Assembly: GCF_037038585.1 (NCBI RefSeq)
Contig: NC_092526.1
Location: 37,523,501-37,587,500, forward strand
Length of the DNA: 64,000 nucleotides
Direction of reading: 5' to 3'
Source: Patagioenas fasciata
Lineage: Eukaryota; Chordata; Aves; Columbiformes; Columbidae
Below the pieces are notes generated by a model. It searched no databases. It saw only the letters and a program-made list of their open reading frames with translations, and was not told where the DNA came from. A program made the position numbers and the translations under genes. Below, piece after piece: positions 36,501 to 47,334 of the stretch (position 1 is the stretch's first letter; every line of letters starts with the position of its first letter).

Positions 36501-39500
36501 GACATCCTGGGGTCATTATATTTGGACTCACTCCTGGCCCATGGACCTGAATATAGTATGAGTGTGGTATAGTAAGAACACTGCATCTCAAGCAATCTCA
36601 GCACATGGGGCCCAAATTATCTTCTAGAGGAAGTGTACGTAGCAACTAGAAGCATACAAGTAGTGGTTTTACTACTTTATTTACTTTTTGGTGACCGTTA
36701 GAATTTATCTTTAACCTTCATCAGGGATCTGTGGATCCCAGAGAAAAAGCAATGGACTACTACAAGTTGAGAGAATGCAGAAATTAAGATAGTATCGTCT
36801 GCTCTCCTTTACACCTCCCGTCTTCCAGAACAGAGGTTCTAGGATGATTCACAAACCCACTTTTGTCTTGCCCCTCCTTCAAGGCATTAGGAGTAAACCA
36901 TCCCTATTTCTTTGTTCTGTTGCTGGGTTGTTGTGGGTTTTTTGTTATTGTTTTTGTCCAGCCTTTCTAATATTTATGAATTACAGAGTTCCGGATTAAA
37001 ATGTGAGGGTCTGCACTGCACAGATTTGTATGGGATGTTACCCCTCTCCCAGGCAATCTACAGTGTGCCTCTCAGGGTTTATATCTGTAGCACATACAAT
37101 CCTCTGCCATGCCCAGTATGTTGTCAGCTGAAAACTGATGATGGTTTAATTTATTTTTTAATCGGTCAGTGATTGCTGTTCAAAAGCAACGAGGCCTTAG
37201 TTGTTTGCCTACATCCTTACCCTACTCCTACAGTGTTAATTCAGTTCTTTAATTGACGTCCCTCTTTAACGACAGTGGGCACTTGAAGACATGGCTTCAG
37301 CTGCTGCACATGATCCCCATTATTACCACCTCACAACAGTGTTGTGTCTTTAATACTTACAGGGATGCCGCCAAGGGTTACATTTTTGCGCTGATTTAGT
37401 TGGGGCTGCTATAATGATTTTTCAAGTGACACTGCACGATCTCCTATTCAGCATACTTGGTCTATGTGATTTTTTTTTTTTGCCATTGGGATCAATGGGG
37501 AAGGAAACAGCTTAATTTTCATAACCTTGTCTGAGTGTAAATTAGCAGTGTCTCTTGCATTACATGTGAGTGTCTGGAATGACCAGGGGAAAAAAATCAA
37601 GGAAAGTAGTACTTGTTCTTAATATGCTCTATTGCTATTGTTTTATTCCCAAAGGACAATTTCTTGAGAGGCGACAGCTCCCGTAAAGTTCAGCACCAGC
37701 AGCAGAGGAAACCCAGGAAAAAAACAAAGCCGCCTGCACTTACCAAAAAACACAAGAAGAAGAGAAGGCGAGGCCCACGCCGGCCCCAGAAACCCATTCC
37801 TCCTGCAGTGCCCCAAGGGAACCTCATCATGCCCACCAGTGTCTCACTGCCAGTAGAGATGCCCCACATACGGTCAGTGGTAGCCCTACCCCAGTGTGCC
37901 CACTGCAGGACCTTGTCAGTGAGCGCTGTGTAAAGGTGTGATGTTGCTGTGCTGATCGGCAGCTGGAGCGGGGCTAGAAATTGTGCCTGTTGAAAAAAGC
38001 CTTAGAGTGGGTTGTTTTAGCTTTGAGCAGTTCTTGAGGTTGATAGATAAAATGTCTTGCTCCTGAAAGCCCATCTTATGTATTTAATGAATAGATTAAG
38101 TGTAAGCTTCCTAAAGAAGCTTTCTGAAGGCGTTTTTTTCCTAGATGATAGAGAAAAAAAAAAAAGGTGTGGGGAAACACCCATTACACGTGGATATGCA
38201 TTCATAGTTGTCATTTGAGGAATTGGAGTTGAATGTTGTGGACTAACGGTACTTTCTGCCCAGGAGCCCCTCCACGCCAGAGCTGAGTGCCGATGAGCTG
38301 CCTGATGATATCGCCAACGAAATCACAGACATTCCACATGACTTGGAATTGAATCAGGAGGACTTCTCTGATGTCCTACCGCGGCTGCCTGATGACTTGC
38401 AGGATTTTGATTTCTTTGAAGGTACCATTTTATTTTAGTTTATGCTAACACGAGCATAGTCAGTGAACTGAAGAAGTGAGCGTTTCTAAAATGCATTTTG
38501 AGGGGTTGCTTCTTTTCCTACAGAGGTAATAAATTCTAGACAAGGGAGTTTGCATTTGCTTTATTGTTTGTTTGTGAGCTCTGAAGTAAAGCAGACTTCA
38601 AGAAGGCTGGTGTGTGTAGTTCTCCGCTTGCTCTTATAATTACTACTCTGAAAATCCTAATTGGCTTAGTATTTTAATAATTCATTTTACGTTTTTAGTG
38701 CCTGTCAGTGTTGCAGTTTTGTCAAGAGTATTCTCAGTAATGGCATCTTTCTGCCATCGAGTGGGGCTGGAATCACAGTCAATGTTGGCCTTTGATAAAA
38801 GAAGAGAGAATAAAATCTTGGAATACATATTTGAAACTAGCTTTTGATCAGAACTGTGCCTGAATTTCTGAATTCTAAAACTCAATACCTATCACAGATA
38901 ACCTGTTCTAATTTCAATGTTATGTGATTTCTTTGGTCATTTTCTGATAGGATATGACATTAGGCTGTGTTAGAGTTGAAATTTACCTAAATTATACTGA
39001 TTGTTTGAGCTTTAGGCTCAGGCTTTAATGAGATAAGTAGAATGGAGCTTGTGGACTATTCATGGTGTTGTAACATTGAAGAAAATCTTATGTAAATGCT
39101 TTTATTTTAAGTCTAGTGAGTTTGAGAGGCACCTTTTATTGTAGTATGTGGAAGAGAAGGGTGGAGAGAGGGAATTCCTTTGAAGAGGAGAGTGTAATTT
39201 CTATTTTCTTACCTAGTGAACACTGGGGAGGGAAATTTTCTTTGTAGTGGCAGCCATTCTGGAAGGTTGTGACACACTGCAGCTGTGTGCTGAATTGTGT
39301 GTACATCTGCATCTTCAGAATGCCAGTGCTGGGCTCACCGGAGAGGAACACGCTAACTTCTGGTGTCCTTTTTCTGCAGGTAAAAATGGAGATCTACTTC
39401 CGACTACAGAAGAGGCTGAAGAACTGGAACGGGCCCTGCAAGCTGTAACTTCTCTTGAGTGCCTGAGTACCATTGGAGTACTTACACAGACAGATGGTGT

Positions 39501-40548
39501 GCCAGTTCAGGAGCTGTCAGATAGAGGGATAGGGGTGTTCTCTGCAGGTGCTGGAGCTCCAGGAATGCAGTCCTTGAGTCGAGAGGTTAACACAGATCTG
39601 GGGGAGCTGTTGAATGGGCGTATAGTACATGATAATTTCTCCGGTCTGGAGCTGGATGAGAACTTGCTCCGTTCTGCTACCTTGTCCAACCCACCTACGC
39701 CCCTGGCAGGGCAGATCCAGGGGCAATTCTCAGCCCCAGCCAACGTCGGCCTTACTTCTACCACTCTGATAAGCCAGAGTGGCCTTGGGGAGAGAGCCTT
39801 CCCAGGACAGTTTCATGGACTTCATGACGGCAGCCATGCCTCCCAGAGGCCCCACCCTGCCCAGCTGCTGAGCAAGGCAGATGACCTGATCACCTCACGA
39901 CAGCAATACAGCAGTGACCATTCACACTCCTCACCCCATGGAAGCCATTATGATAGTGAGCATGTGCCGTCTCCCTACAGTGACCATATCACATCCCCTC
40001 ACACCGCATCCTTTTCTGGCGATAACTTGGCAGCTACCTTCTCAGCAGAGATGCCCATGATGGCACAGCACTTGCTCCCAACTCAGCTGGATGTGCCGCT
40101 TAGCGGGGTGGTCAACCCCAGAACTCACTGGGGGAATCTTCCTGTCAATCTTGGGGACCCCTCTCCGTTTAGCAACCTTCTCGGTGCAGATGGACACCTC
40201 CTGTCCACCTCCCTGTCCACACCACCTACCACCTCGCACTCAGAGACCACACAGCCTGCCTTCGCCACTGTGACCCCCAACAGCTCCAGCGTGCTGCCGG
40301 GGTTACCGCAGACCAGTTTTAGTGGCATGGGTCCTGCCTCCGCTGAGCTCATGGCCTCCACCTCCCCTAAGCAACAGCTCCCTCAGTTCAGCGCAGCCTT
40401 CGGCCACCAGCTGAGCTCCCACAGTGGCATCCCCAAGGACCTGCAGCCCAGCCACAGCTCCATAGCTCCTCCCACGGGCTTCGCAGTGACCGGTGCCACC
40501 GCTACCAGTACCAATAACGCATCCGCGCCCTTCACCACCTCCAACTGA
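18288..40548 (+). CDS. INO80D: INO80D, INO80 chromatin-remodelling complex subunit D (nine coding exons)
   Basis: Nine exons splice to 3093 nt: 1030 residues plus TGA, close to the roughly 1027 residues I recall for human. INO80D is a metazoan accessory subunit of the nuclear INO80 complex, which moves and exchanges nucleosomes; its own biochemical role is poorly known. Two modules of the C3H-C3H type (also in KANSL2) are visible. Module 1 has C18, C25, C36, H39, C51, C62, C75, H78; module 2 has C449, C458, C469, H472, C485, C495, C509, H512. Between them lie a basic helix-like stretch (168-193) and short Gln runs (202-205). After module 2 come a Lys/Arg-rich likely nuclear signal (534-562), an acidic stretch (about 595-641) and a Ser/Thr/Pro/His-rich tail. 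The ATG at 18288 is chosen because it opens [15 protein letters not shown], the conserved N-terminus. No frameshift or missing ligand is seen. Confidence 0.97.
18506..23757 (+). other. INO80D: INO80D intron between coding exons 1 and 2
   Basis: About 5.25 kb of AT-rich intron. An 11-base G run lies at 21945-21955, and a faint hAT-terminal-like stretch starts at 22311. The longest open frame (132 codons, 22559-22957) resembles nothing known and has no splice context. No RNA gene was recognised. Confidence 0.7.
23758..24509 (+). CDS. INO80D: INO80D coding exon 2
   Basis: Residues 73-323 and one base of 324. It completes zinc module 1 (C75, H78), then has a Lys-rich patch (87-93) and the conserved block [20 protein letters not shown]. 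An acidic NEEDDD motif and a charged helix-like segment (168-193) follow. Short CAG runs (four, then three codons) at 24143-24169 encode Gln. Most of the rest is Pro/Ser-rich. The acceptor CCAAAG is at 23752-23757; the donor is TTAG/GTGGGT. Confidence 0.96.
24510..27297 (+). other. INO80D: INO80D intron between coding exons 2 and 3
   Basis: About 2.8 kb, AT-rich. I see no repeat element, RNA gene or supported exon in it. Confidence 0.7.
27298..27406 (+). CDS. INO80D: INO80D coding exon 3
   Basis: Residues 324-359 and two bases of 360, beginning [20 protein letters not shown] and then [10 protein letters not shown]. The segment is acidic and then a conserved amphipathic stretch. The donor used is CATGA/GTGAGT; a second GT three bases further would add a TGA codon and is rejected. 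Confidence 0.94.
28655..28678 (-). repeat. CR1 3' terminal 8-bp tandem repeat (three units)
   Basis: CACAGTAT occurs three times in a row at the 3' end of the antisense CR1 copy and marks the insertion boundary. Confidence 0.9.
28655..29330 (-). mobile_element. CR1 LINE, 5'-truncated, antisense in intron
   Basis: The minus strand keeps an open frame of 191 codons (29318 down to 28743) that reads as the end of the CR1 reverse-transcriptase [43 protein letters not shown] and [18 protein letters not shown] are diagnostic. The 3' end, at low coordinates, carries three copies of the 8-bp unit CACAGTAT on the + strand. The intact frame and clean tail suggest a fairly young copy. As usual for CR1, it lacks the 5' part of ORF2 and all of ORF1, so it cannot move by itself. 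Homology fades at about 29330. Confidence 0.95.
30301..30348 (+). repeat. AATAAA plus 17-base A run (possible retroposed 3' end)
   Basis: AATAAA at 30301-30306 is followed 25 bases later by A17 (30332-30348), the spacing of a reverse-transcribed mRNA tail. No parent gene was recognised upstream, so it may be chance. Confidence 0.3.
32194..32418 (+). CDS. INO80D: INO80D coding exon 4
   Basis: Residues 360-434 and two bases of 435. It contains [20 protein letters not shown] and [20 protein letters not shown], a strongly charged helix-forming stretch, and [13 protein letters not shown]. The acceptor is CCTTCAG; the donor is ACCAG/GTTAGA. Read-through into the intron would add 38 codons and a stop. 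Confidence 0.95.
32419..34344 (+). other. INO80D: INO80D intron between coding exons 4 and 5
   Basis: About 1.9 kb with no repeat or RNA gene that I recognise. Confidence 0.7.
34345..34454 (+). CDS. INO80D: INO80D coding exon 5
   Basis: Residues 435-471 and one base of 472. It encodes the first half of zinc module 2 (C449, C458, C469) in [19 protein letters not shown] and RHCFQ. The donor CAGC/GTATCC is weak (C at -1, poor downstream match), but the protein requires it. The first 14 residues are less conserved against human than the flanks. Confidence 0.92.
34455..36072 (+). other. INO80D: INO80D intron between coding exons 5 and 6
   Basis: About 1.6 kb, no repeats recognised. Its acceptor is unusual: the true AG (36071-36072) is preceded 10 bases upstream by another AG (36061-36062), with a poor pyrimidine tract. 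Confidence 0.75.
36073..36206 (+). CDS. INO80D: INO80D coding exon 6
   Basis: Residues 472-516. It completes zinc module 2 with H472, C485, C495, C509 and H512 in [19 protein letters not shown] and [15 protein letters not shown]. It ends on a whole codon (Met516) at the donor ATG/GTAAGT. Confidence 0.95.
36207..37654 (+). other. INO80D: INO80D intron between coding exons 6 and 7
   Basis: About 1.45 kb, phase 0, AT-rich, nothing recognised. Confidence 0.7.
37655..37872 (+). CDS. INO80D: INO80D coding exon 7 (basic region)
   Basis: Residues 517-588 and two bases of 589. The stretch 534-562 is packed with Lys and Arg (core [17 protein letters not shown]) and is a likely nuclear localisation or nucleic-acid-binding segment. 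The acceptor is CCAAAG; the donor is TACG/GTCAGT. Confidence 0.95.
37873..38263 (+). other. INO80D: INO80D intron between coding exons 7 and 8
   Basis: The shortest intron of the gene (391 bases); a 13-base A run at 38153-38165 is its only notable item. Confidence 0.75.
38264..38421 (+). CDS. INO80D: INO80D coding exon 8 (acidic region)
   Basis: Residues 589-641 and one base of 642. It reads [20 protein letters not shown] then [20 protein letters not shown] and DFDFFE. It is strongly acidic with regularly spaced hydrophobics, like a protein-interaction or activation-type segment, directly after the basic region. Confidence 0.95.
38422..39379 (+). other. INO80D: INO80D intron between coding exons 8 and 9
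   Basis: 958 bases; the last 133 bases happen to be open in the frame of exon 9, from an ATG at 39247. The exon 9 acceptor is TTTTCTGCAG at 39370-39379. Confidence 0.75.
39380..40548 (+). CDS. INO80D: INO80D coding exon 9 (terminal coding exon)
   Basis: Residues 642-1030 and the TGA at 40546-40548. It starts [20 protein letters not shown], a conserved helix, followed by [11 protein letters not shown] and [20 protein letters not shown]. The remaining residues are disordered Ser/Thr/Pro/His/Gln-rich sequence such as [20 protein letters not shown]. Conservation against human is high to the end, and the terminus is in the expected place. Confidence 0.97.
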
Positions 40549-40590
40549 GCTTGTCTGCCTGGCTCTCTGCAGGTAGATGGGGGACCTATG

Positions 40591-40656
40591 TTTTCTATCT
40601 TTCCTTTTTTCCTCCTTTTTTATTTTTTCTCTCCTCCCTTCCTTCCTTTATTTTTT
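40591..40656 (+). other. INO80D: Polypyrimidine tract after INO80D stop
   Basis: About 66 bases made almost only of T and C start 43 bases after the stop codon. This is a likely binding site for polypyrimidine-binding proteins, or simply low complexity. Confidence 0.6.
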
Positions 40657-41340
40657 AAGAAGGGGTTGAGAAGAAAACCCCCGCTTCAGTACTGACCAGG
40701 GTTAGCCCTCTGTGAACCTTGCTGTAGCGTTCACATGTGCTTGTTACGCACCGGTGCTCATTTGTTGCAGGCAGGTTCACCGTTCCCCAAAAATTCCTTA
40801 AGGATACAGCACAGTTATTGGATGTAATTGATCTTAGCAGTAAGACCTAGAAATGGAAAGATACCTCAGATTACTGATGCATGTTACTGTTTCCTAGGGT
40901 TCGGATCAGTGCTAGTCATCCCATTAGCATCTGGTAAAAAGTTTTCCAGTGGACAGAAGTCTCTTGATTATTTTTTTTTAAATTTACTTTTTTTCCCAAA
41001 GGTAGCATCTGGCATGGAAAACTTGGCTGCACGCATTGGTTTGAGAATGGTGCATTGAAGTCCTAAATCAAGATCATGGTTCAAGAATGAGTTTGGCCAT
41101 TTCTTAAAATAATCTTTCGACCTCCTCTGTGTGCGTGTGTTTGGGGTGCAGGGAGCAGCGGTTCCTTTTCTTCTTTTAGTGAAGAAGTGGAAGCTGTTCC
41201 CTTCTAGAACTGGTCACTGTTCTTACTGCATGCTGATTTTTTATTTTATTTTATTATGATGATTTTTAATTCATTGAGCAGCAAGGGGATCAGTTGACTG
41301 GTTACCCAGAATCTGAAGGCTGATATGAAGTTAGCCCAGT

Positions 41341-41366
41341 AAAAAAAAAAAAAAAAAAAAAAAAAA
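41341..41366 (+). repeat. 26-base A run in 3' UTR
   Basis: An uninterrupted A26 lies inside the presumed 3' UTR. There is no AATAAA in the 30 bases upstream, so it is not an obvious retroposed tail. It will cause internal oligo-dT priming in RNA data. Confidence 0.9.
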
Positions 41367-43484
41367 GGAAAGAAAACCAGAAGGATTGAAAGACTGAAAT
41401 AGATCATGGATTAGTGAAGATGTTTGTGCAGAAATTCCCTCCCTTGTTGAATTACTGTGGCCTTGTAGCGTTGATGATTTGCCTTTTCAAGTGTGGCTTT
41501 GCCCAGAAGTCCTTGCCTGACAGGCTGACAGATATTTCCCAGCTGACACTGGAAAAAATTTGGTTGATATTCTGCCCATCCACACAAGTCTAGGTCAGAG
41601 CCTTTGGTAAGTTTCAAATGGATGGATTTCTCAAATTATGTCTAGCTACTGAGACTTTCTTGGATAGTTTTTTGCCCCCTGGGAGCCATATAGGTTTTTT
41701 TGACACTTTTAGGGTTTGATGCTCTGTATGGGAAGCTGAATGTATGTAAGGAACTGGCAGGTACCTATCAGCAGCCATGGCGAAACAAAACATCAATCAC
41801 TAAAGCAAATTAGAGAGGTAGGAATTCCTTCTGCCTGCAAGACAGTTTTGCTTTTACTGCCCACCTGCTAAAAATAGTATTCAGACTCTTTGATAGTAAT
41901 TACAAGTCTTAAAGGAGTCCACTCGCTTTTAGATTTAAAGAATAGATTTTATGGTTTTTTAATGCAAGAGATAACAGCAGCAGAAATTCTGAGGTTTTTG
42001 CTCGCATCTCTTTATCAGGAGGGGAAAAAAGTGTTTTCTGAATTTGTAGGGCTTAAACGTACTACCATAATCTGACTTTGACTGTAAAAGTAGCTTCTGT
42101 TTAATACAGCAAGTCTCTGCTCTTCTTGGTTTGTTTCTGAGGTGCAGATAAGAGAGAACAGGAAATGCCACATTTCAGTCTCTTACTGTAGAGGACAGAT
42201 TTCATTCTACCCTACAGTAAAACATCCTGCCTGCATGTATTCTAGTCTAATTGAGGAAATCAGGAGATACCAAGCACATGTAATAGGGAGGCCTAATAAA
42301 TTATTTGAGCAAGGGATCACTGAATGAAATTTAGTTGGTATAGTAATTCATGTTGTTAGCAGTCAGGCCCACACCAAAATCTCTGACCCAGACCTCTCCT
42401 CCTGTCTTGCTAAGGAACAGAATTTTAACAGGATAGGTCTTGTGTCTTCTTACTCTCGTAGCAATCATACTATCCCTCTTTTCTTGAAAGATTTGTTCTC
42501 CTTAAATATAAAGGAGTATGGATGATGCATATGTCCTTTTCTGAAATTGCAAGTGTATGTGGGTGGAGGAAACAAAAATTATTTTCATGCTTCTGTTGTT
42601 ATGAAGTCCTTATTTCTTACTTGGTAAAATAGATCTTGGTAATATAAGCTGAATATTTTTAAGTGGTGATTTATGTTTGTAACATTTAAATGTTTTTAAA
42701 TCATGTAAAAAGTTGAATTGAAGCCTATGAAATCCTGCTTGTGATTGTCCTGCTGATTGAGGAATGCCCAGTGGTATCGTGACATGAGGCAAATCTGACA
42801 AGGCATTTATTTATTTTTGTATTATGTTCCCCACACTTTGTCGAGTAGACAACTGTTTGATTTGCAAATGATTTTTGTTGTGTCCGTATACCTTCTTCAA
42901 TGTGTTTGGATAACTGGCTGAAAAAGAGTGGAGAACTAGTATACCAAATGGTTAATTCTTTAATCTGCTTGTATATTCATGTCATTTTAGAGGATGTTAA
43001 TTTTTATAAATTGGTTTCAGGTCGTCGGTCTTGAAATCATTCTTGTGCCCATCAAAGTCATTAATGAAGCTGCAGCTAGTGCAGAGTATGTTTCCCCCAC
43101 ATCACATTTCTCTTTCTTAGCAAATGCCGGGGGGGAAGGGAGGAGAGGAACTGAGAGCCAAGTTCTGCTTGCTCGTCTTGGTGGAAGTTACGGGAGAGCT
43201 CTTCAGTCTTAGGTCACTGTGAGTTTGTACTGGTCTAATGCGGAACAGAACCCAGCTCCCAATCTGAGCATTGACTTAGACAGGGAATTTCAAAAGCTGT
43301 CAAAGCTGTGCAGGTCCATAATTCCCACTTGAAATCAATGGCTGTTATGTACCTGTGTTCCTTTAAGGCAACCTAGGATATCAACTCTCTTCCTTTGCTT
43401 AGGCTTCAATTTTTGTATAACCCTTGATGACTCTTCCCCAAAAAGTGACTACGTAACATTTTTCACTGAGCAAACTAAGTTTGC

Positions 43485-43510
43485 AATAAAGCTGCACTTT
43501 TAAAAATAAA
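43485..43510 (+). terminator. INO80D: Proximal INO80D poly(A) signals (two AATAAA)
   Basis: AATAAA at 43485-43490 and again at 43505-43510, followed by TG/T-rich sequence. The pair would give a 3' UTR of about 3 kb. Confidence 0.5.
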
Positions 43511-45278
43511 CTTCAGTTTGTATACATTTGAAATAGGAATCCCTCTGTCCTGGCTGACACAAGAGTTCTGAAACGGGCCACCACTCTTGCCTTTTCCTAG
43601 TTCACCTCCTGTTTTTTTCACTGCCACCGATTTCATGGTTATAGCCTAACCAAGCAGTTACGGGTCTTGATCTTAGCTTTACCAGGTGGATCGTTCCAGG
43701 TGGGCTTCTACACCCACACAACATGTTCACTGAATCAGTATCTTACTTTTGGATGTGAGAGATCCGATCTGAGAGGTGCGTGCAGCCAGAGATGTTTCAC
43801 ACCTCTTCCTCTGGGAAATATTGCAGGTCTGGTTAAGATAGTGCTCGAGGCTGTTATTTATGTGGTTCCCAAGTAGAAACCATGCTCTCTCGCAAAGGTT
43901 TTTGAGTATCATCTCCTCACATAGCAATTAGCACTCTAAATCACCCTTTTACCAAAGAGCCAGTGTAGCAATTTCAGCACATTGATTTGAGATGGTCAAT
44001 ACCTGCCCTGCCCTTTACGTGTTAACAAATGGATTAAAGCTAGTTGAACCTAAAAGTTAATTTCTTTACATAAGATTTGAGTTTTAAAGAACTGAAAAAA
44101 AAATAGAATGAAATAACAGTATCTTTTTTGGTAACAATAGCACCTCAATTAGTCTTTTTACAAAAGTACTTAACACAGGATGAACTTTGTCAGTGCACAG
44201 AGGCTCAGCAGGAGCAGCCACGTGCTGGCCTGGTGTGTAGGGCGTTCTGCTTTGACATTTCTTTTCGCTTAGGAAGACTTTACACCAACTTTGAGGGGAG
44301 CCATGTGCACTTAGATACCTCAAAGTTGATTTATTCTGTAGCCTCAGAATTGCTGTGATACAGGAAGATGTATGTACGATGCAAGAGATGGAAAAAATAC
44401 ATCATTTTATCTCCTGCCTTCCAGTTCCTCCAGGCTCTTGCTCAATTCCCTTCTTGTTAGTACCATGTTTCTTTCTATGACTGGGCATAAAGGCTTTAAA
44501 TCTATACAAATACAAGGAAAAAAAGTCAAAGGGGAGTCAGCCATGGTAGCGAAGAGAAGCCAAGGGAACTGGCTTTTTAATTTAATTATTTTTTTATACG
44601 GAGGTGGATATTAGCTGAGAAGCTGGGGAGTTCTGTTATGAGCTGCAGGGCACAGTGTGATGCCACTGGCTTGAGGGACGTGGCCAAGGTGAAGCGCTTA
44701 GCGTCGAACCTGCAAACCAGTTCCCGAATAAAGTTTGAAGCTTCTTTTTGATGTAACCACACCTAACTACAGTCTGGGATTGAATCTGCTTGCCAAGAAA
44801 GACGAGTCTCACAAGGGAGGACAATAAAATGTGGGCAGGGGACTTCCTCAGGGAGAAGGTGGCCCCGGTGGTTCCATTCCTGCTGAGCTCCTGCAGCTTT
44901 GTGGCTGCTGTGTTTCCCCGTAGGCATCAGCAGGACACCAGGGATATTTCTCCCTGGCTTTGTGCCTCAGCAAGTCAATTCTCCAACAGCATGAGCCTTT
45001 GGGCAGAGAGGATGGACACTTTTTTTAGAAGAGCCAGCTACGTGCGCTTGGATCTTTCAGGAGGTGCTTTCAGCAGACGAACAATAGAAAACTGACCCGC
45101 AATGATCTTCTGCAGTGAGGCATTCGTGTGGGCGTCTGAGCAGCTTCCCTGGTGCGATGTTTCCTCTTGCCTTTATATTTGTTACCATTGCGTGTGAAGG
45201 AGTCTCCTGTGCAGGCCTCTTGCAGGCTGTGGTGGCCGTGGAAATGTTAACCGAAGGAATAGTTCTGGGGAATGTGCT

Positions 45279-45329
45279 GACCAGATCTTTAGGTCTTTCT
45301 GATCATCTGGTCACAAGGTCTTTCTGATC
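45279..45329. repeat. Small overlapping direct and inverted repeat
   Basis: AGGTCTTTCTGATC occurs at 45291-45304 and 45316-45329. GACCAGAT (45279-45286) and ATCTGGTC (45305-45312) form an 8-bp inverted repeat around the first copy. Confidence 0.6.
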
Positions 45330-46339
45330 TCCTGGGCAACATTCAATGCTGGGGTGTGGTGGGCTGCTTCTCAGACCTCTTTTATTTCCTTCCTCTCTAC
45401 ATTCTTCATCATTCTTTCTTTTATTCTCCCATTCTCAGATATTTCTCCAATGTAAGTAATGCCAACCAGTAAGTCTTCCATGGTCCTCAGCAAATCGGAG
45501 TGTAAAATTAAAAGGAGAGATTCCTATGATTCATAACATACATTTTGGATTGCTAGAATGACAGTGCAATAGATGAAAGTGTTTCTCAGATCGGCAAGTG
45601 ATGTTTTCACAGCACGCTAATGTGTCATGGACTAGGTAGGTCCTGAGGGTACAACATCGATCATGGGAGTGCACACGCTTGCAGTGAATGTGTAGGTGTT
45701 TTTAGCAAGAGTTTACCTTCTCACAGGTTCCTCTTCTTTTGAGAAGGTGCATCAGTAGAAAGTCATGAAGAAAAATAAAATTATTCTTTTACTACCCACA
45801 AGCCCAAATAAAAGTGAGGAGGGTGGCTGCAAAAATCTACGTTTGTGTTTACTAAACTTCAGCTTGGACTTCAGGAGAGAAGGTTATGAGAGACCTTAAC
45901 TCTGTCAGGGACAGTTTAGGTTTTGTCTTTAAAAGTAGACAAAACCACTGTTGCTGGGAAAGAATAGTTTGGTGAAGGAGGAGTTATAAAAGCTGTGTCT
46001 CAGAACAATTTTCTCACTGATGTCTTTAGCCATTTAAGGAGAAAAAAAAAGCAACAGTGACTGTTTGGGGAGCTTTCCCCTTTGCCGTTCTGCTGCTTCT
46101 CATGATTCTTTGCTTTCCCCTGTTTTATTCTGCTCTCACATCCTCCTCCTCTGGCTACTATGGAGTAAAGCAGTGGAAGTATGAAAAGAGAAAGTGGGCT
46201 TGGCTGTAGATGGACAGCAATAGCTGGAGAAGGCTTTCTTTTTCTGTCTCCTTAAAGTACACGTTGGCAGCTTTTCAGTCTACTCTGGCTTACAGAATTC
46301 AGTTTGGAAGCAAACAGGATGAAACTTGGGCTTTTTGGC

Positions 46340-46590
46340 CTTAAAACGCCGCTTACTCGATGGAGAAAAATGCATTCTTCCTACTCCTTCCCCTTGCTAG
46401 TCCCCCAAACACACACACAGCGAGGTGTCCGGAGTACCCGCATGTCGGCTACGTGTTGAACTTGGTCCGGTATCGCTCGCGTTTTCCCTGCCCACGGCGG
46501 TGGATGCCGGGTAGGGAACGTGCCCAGGTATCCTCTGGAAAACTTGAACCGGGGTGTGGATTGCTCTGGCGTAGCTGACGGCTGATTTAC
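46340..46590. other. CpG-dense patch inside INO80D 3' UTR
   Basis: Roughly 18 CpG dinucleotides fall in about 240 bases, many in 46430-46530, in otherwise CpG-poor sequence. No coding or mobile identity was recognised. It could be an orphan CpG island or the promoter of another transcript. Confidence 0.55.
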
Positions 46591-47288
46591 CCTGAAATGA
46601 CTCTTTAACCCACGTCTTAAACACAGTGCAAGTGGGTCCAGTGCAAATAGATTCATTCTAAAGTGATGGACAGTTGGATTCTCACACAAAATAGCGACAT
46701 CCTACCAGAAGGGGTTGAACCAGTTTCTCTGAACAGTGATGACCTTCACTGTACAGTTTTGGGTATGTCTCAGGGATTCCTTGTGGAAATAAGGGCAGTT
46801 AACAAATAAAAAAATAAAAATGAAAAAAAAGTACATAGTTTAAAAAGTAAATAATAATTTAAGGTAGAGCGTCACCTAAATGAGAGCGCAAGGAGGAGAA
46901 ATCTTTGTTCAGTTTTATAGTCCACGGTGTCTGGCTTAGGGACTCTTTCTCTTCTCGGGGCTCTCATCTCAAGTTCAACATACAGAATCTTTTTCATCAC
47001 GCTCAGCTTTAAACTTTTTATTTAAAGATACCCTTCCCCAATGAGCTTTCAGAATACTTATTGTAGATTTTAAGAGAAATGGTATATTAATTTATGCTAT
47101 TAACATCACCTCATAAATTATAAGTTTTATACTAAAGCTGTATTGAGTGTAATGAATTATGTTGCATATGTGTTTTTAATAGCTATAAAATTATATACAA
47201 GCTTTTTTTGAAAAACAAACTAGTGAAGCACCTTTTTACACTGGATCTTTGCCGTGTCAAGGTGTACAGCTATTCTTTGCTACCTTGC

Positions 47289-47334
47289 AGATATCTATAT
47301 CTATATATAGATATATATATAAATAAAATAAAAT
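47289..47334. repeat. TA-rich microsatellite with AATAAA hexamers
   Basis: Alternating TATCTATA/TATATA sequence runs into AAATAAAATAAAATGG. It supplies possible weak poly(A) signals in the 3' UTR. Confidence 0.7.

Noticed and set aside
39247-39379. Upstream in-frame extension of INO80D exon 9 from an ATG at 39247
   Set aside because: It lies before a strong acceptor, and exon 8 joins perfectly in frame at 39380. The extension matches nothing in the known protein. An alternative start is possible but unsupported.
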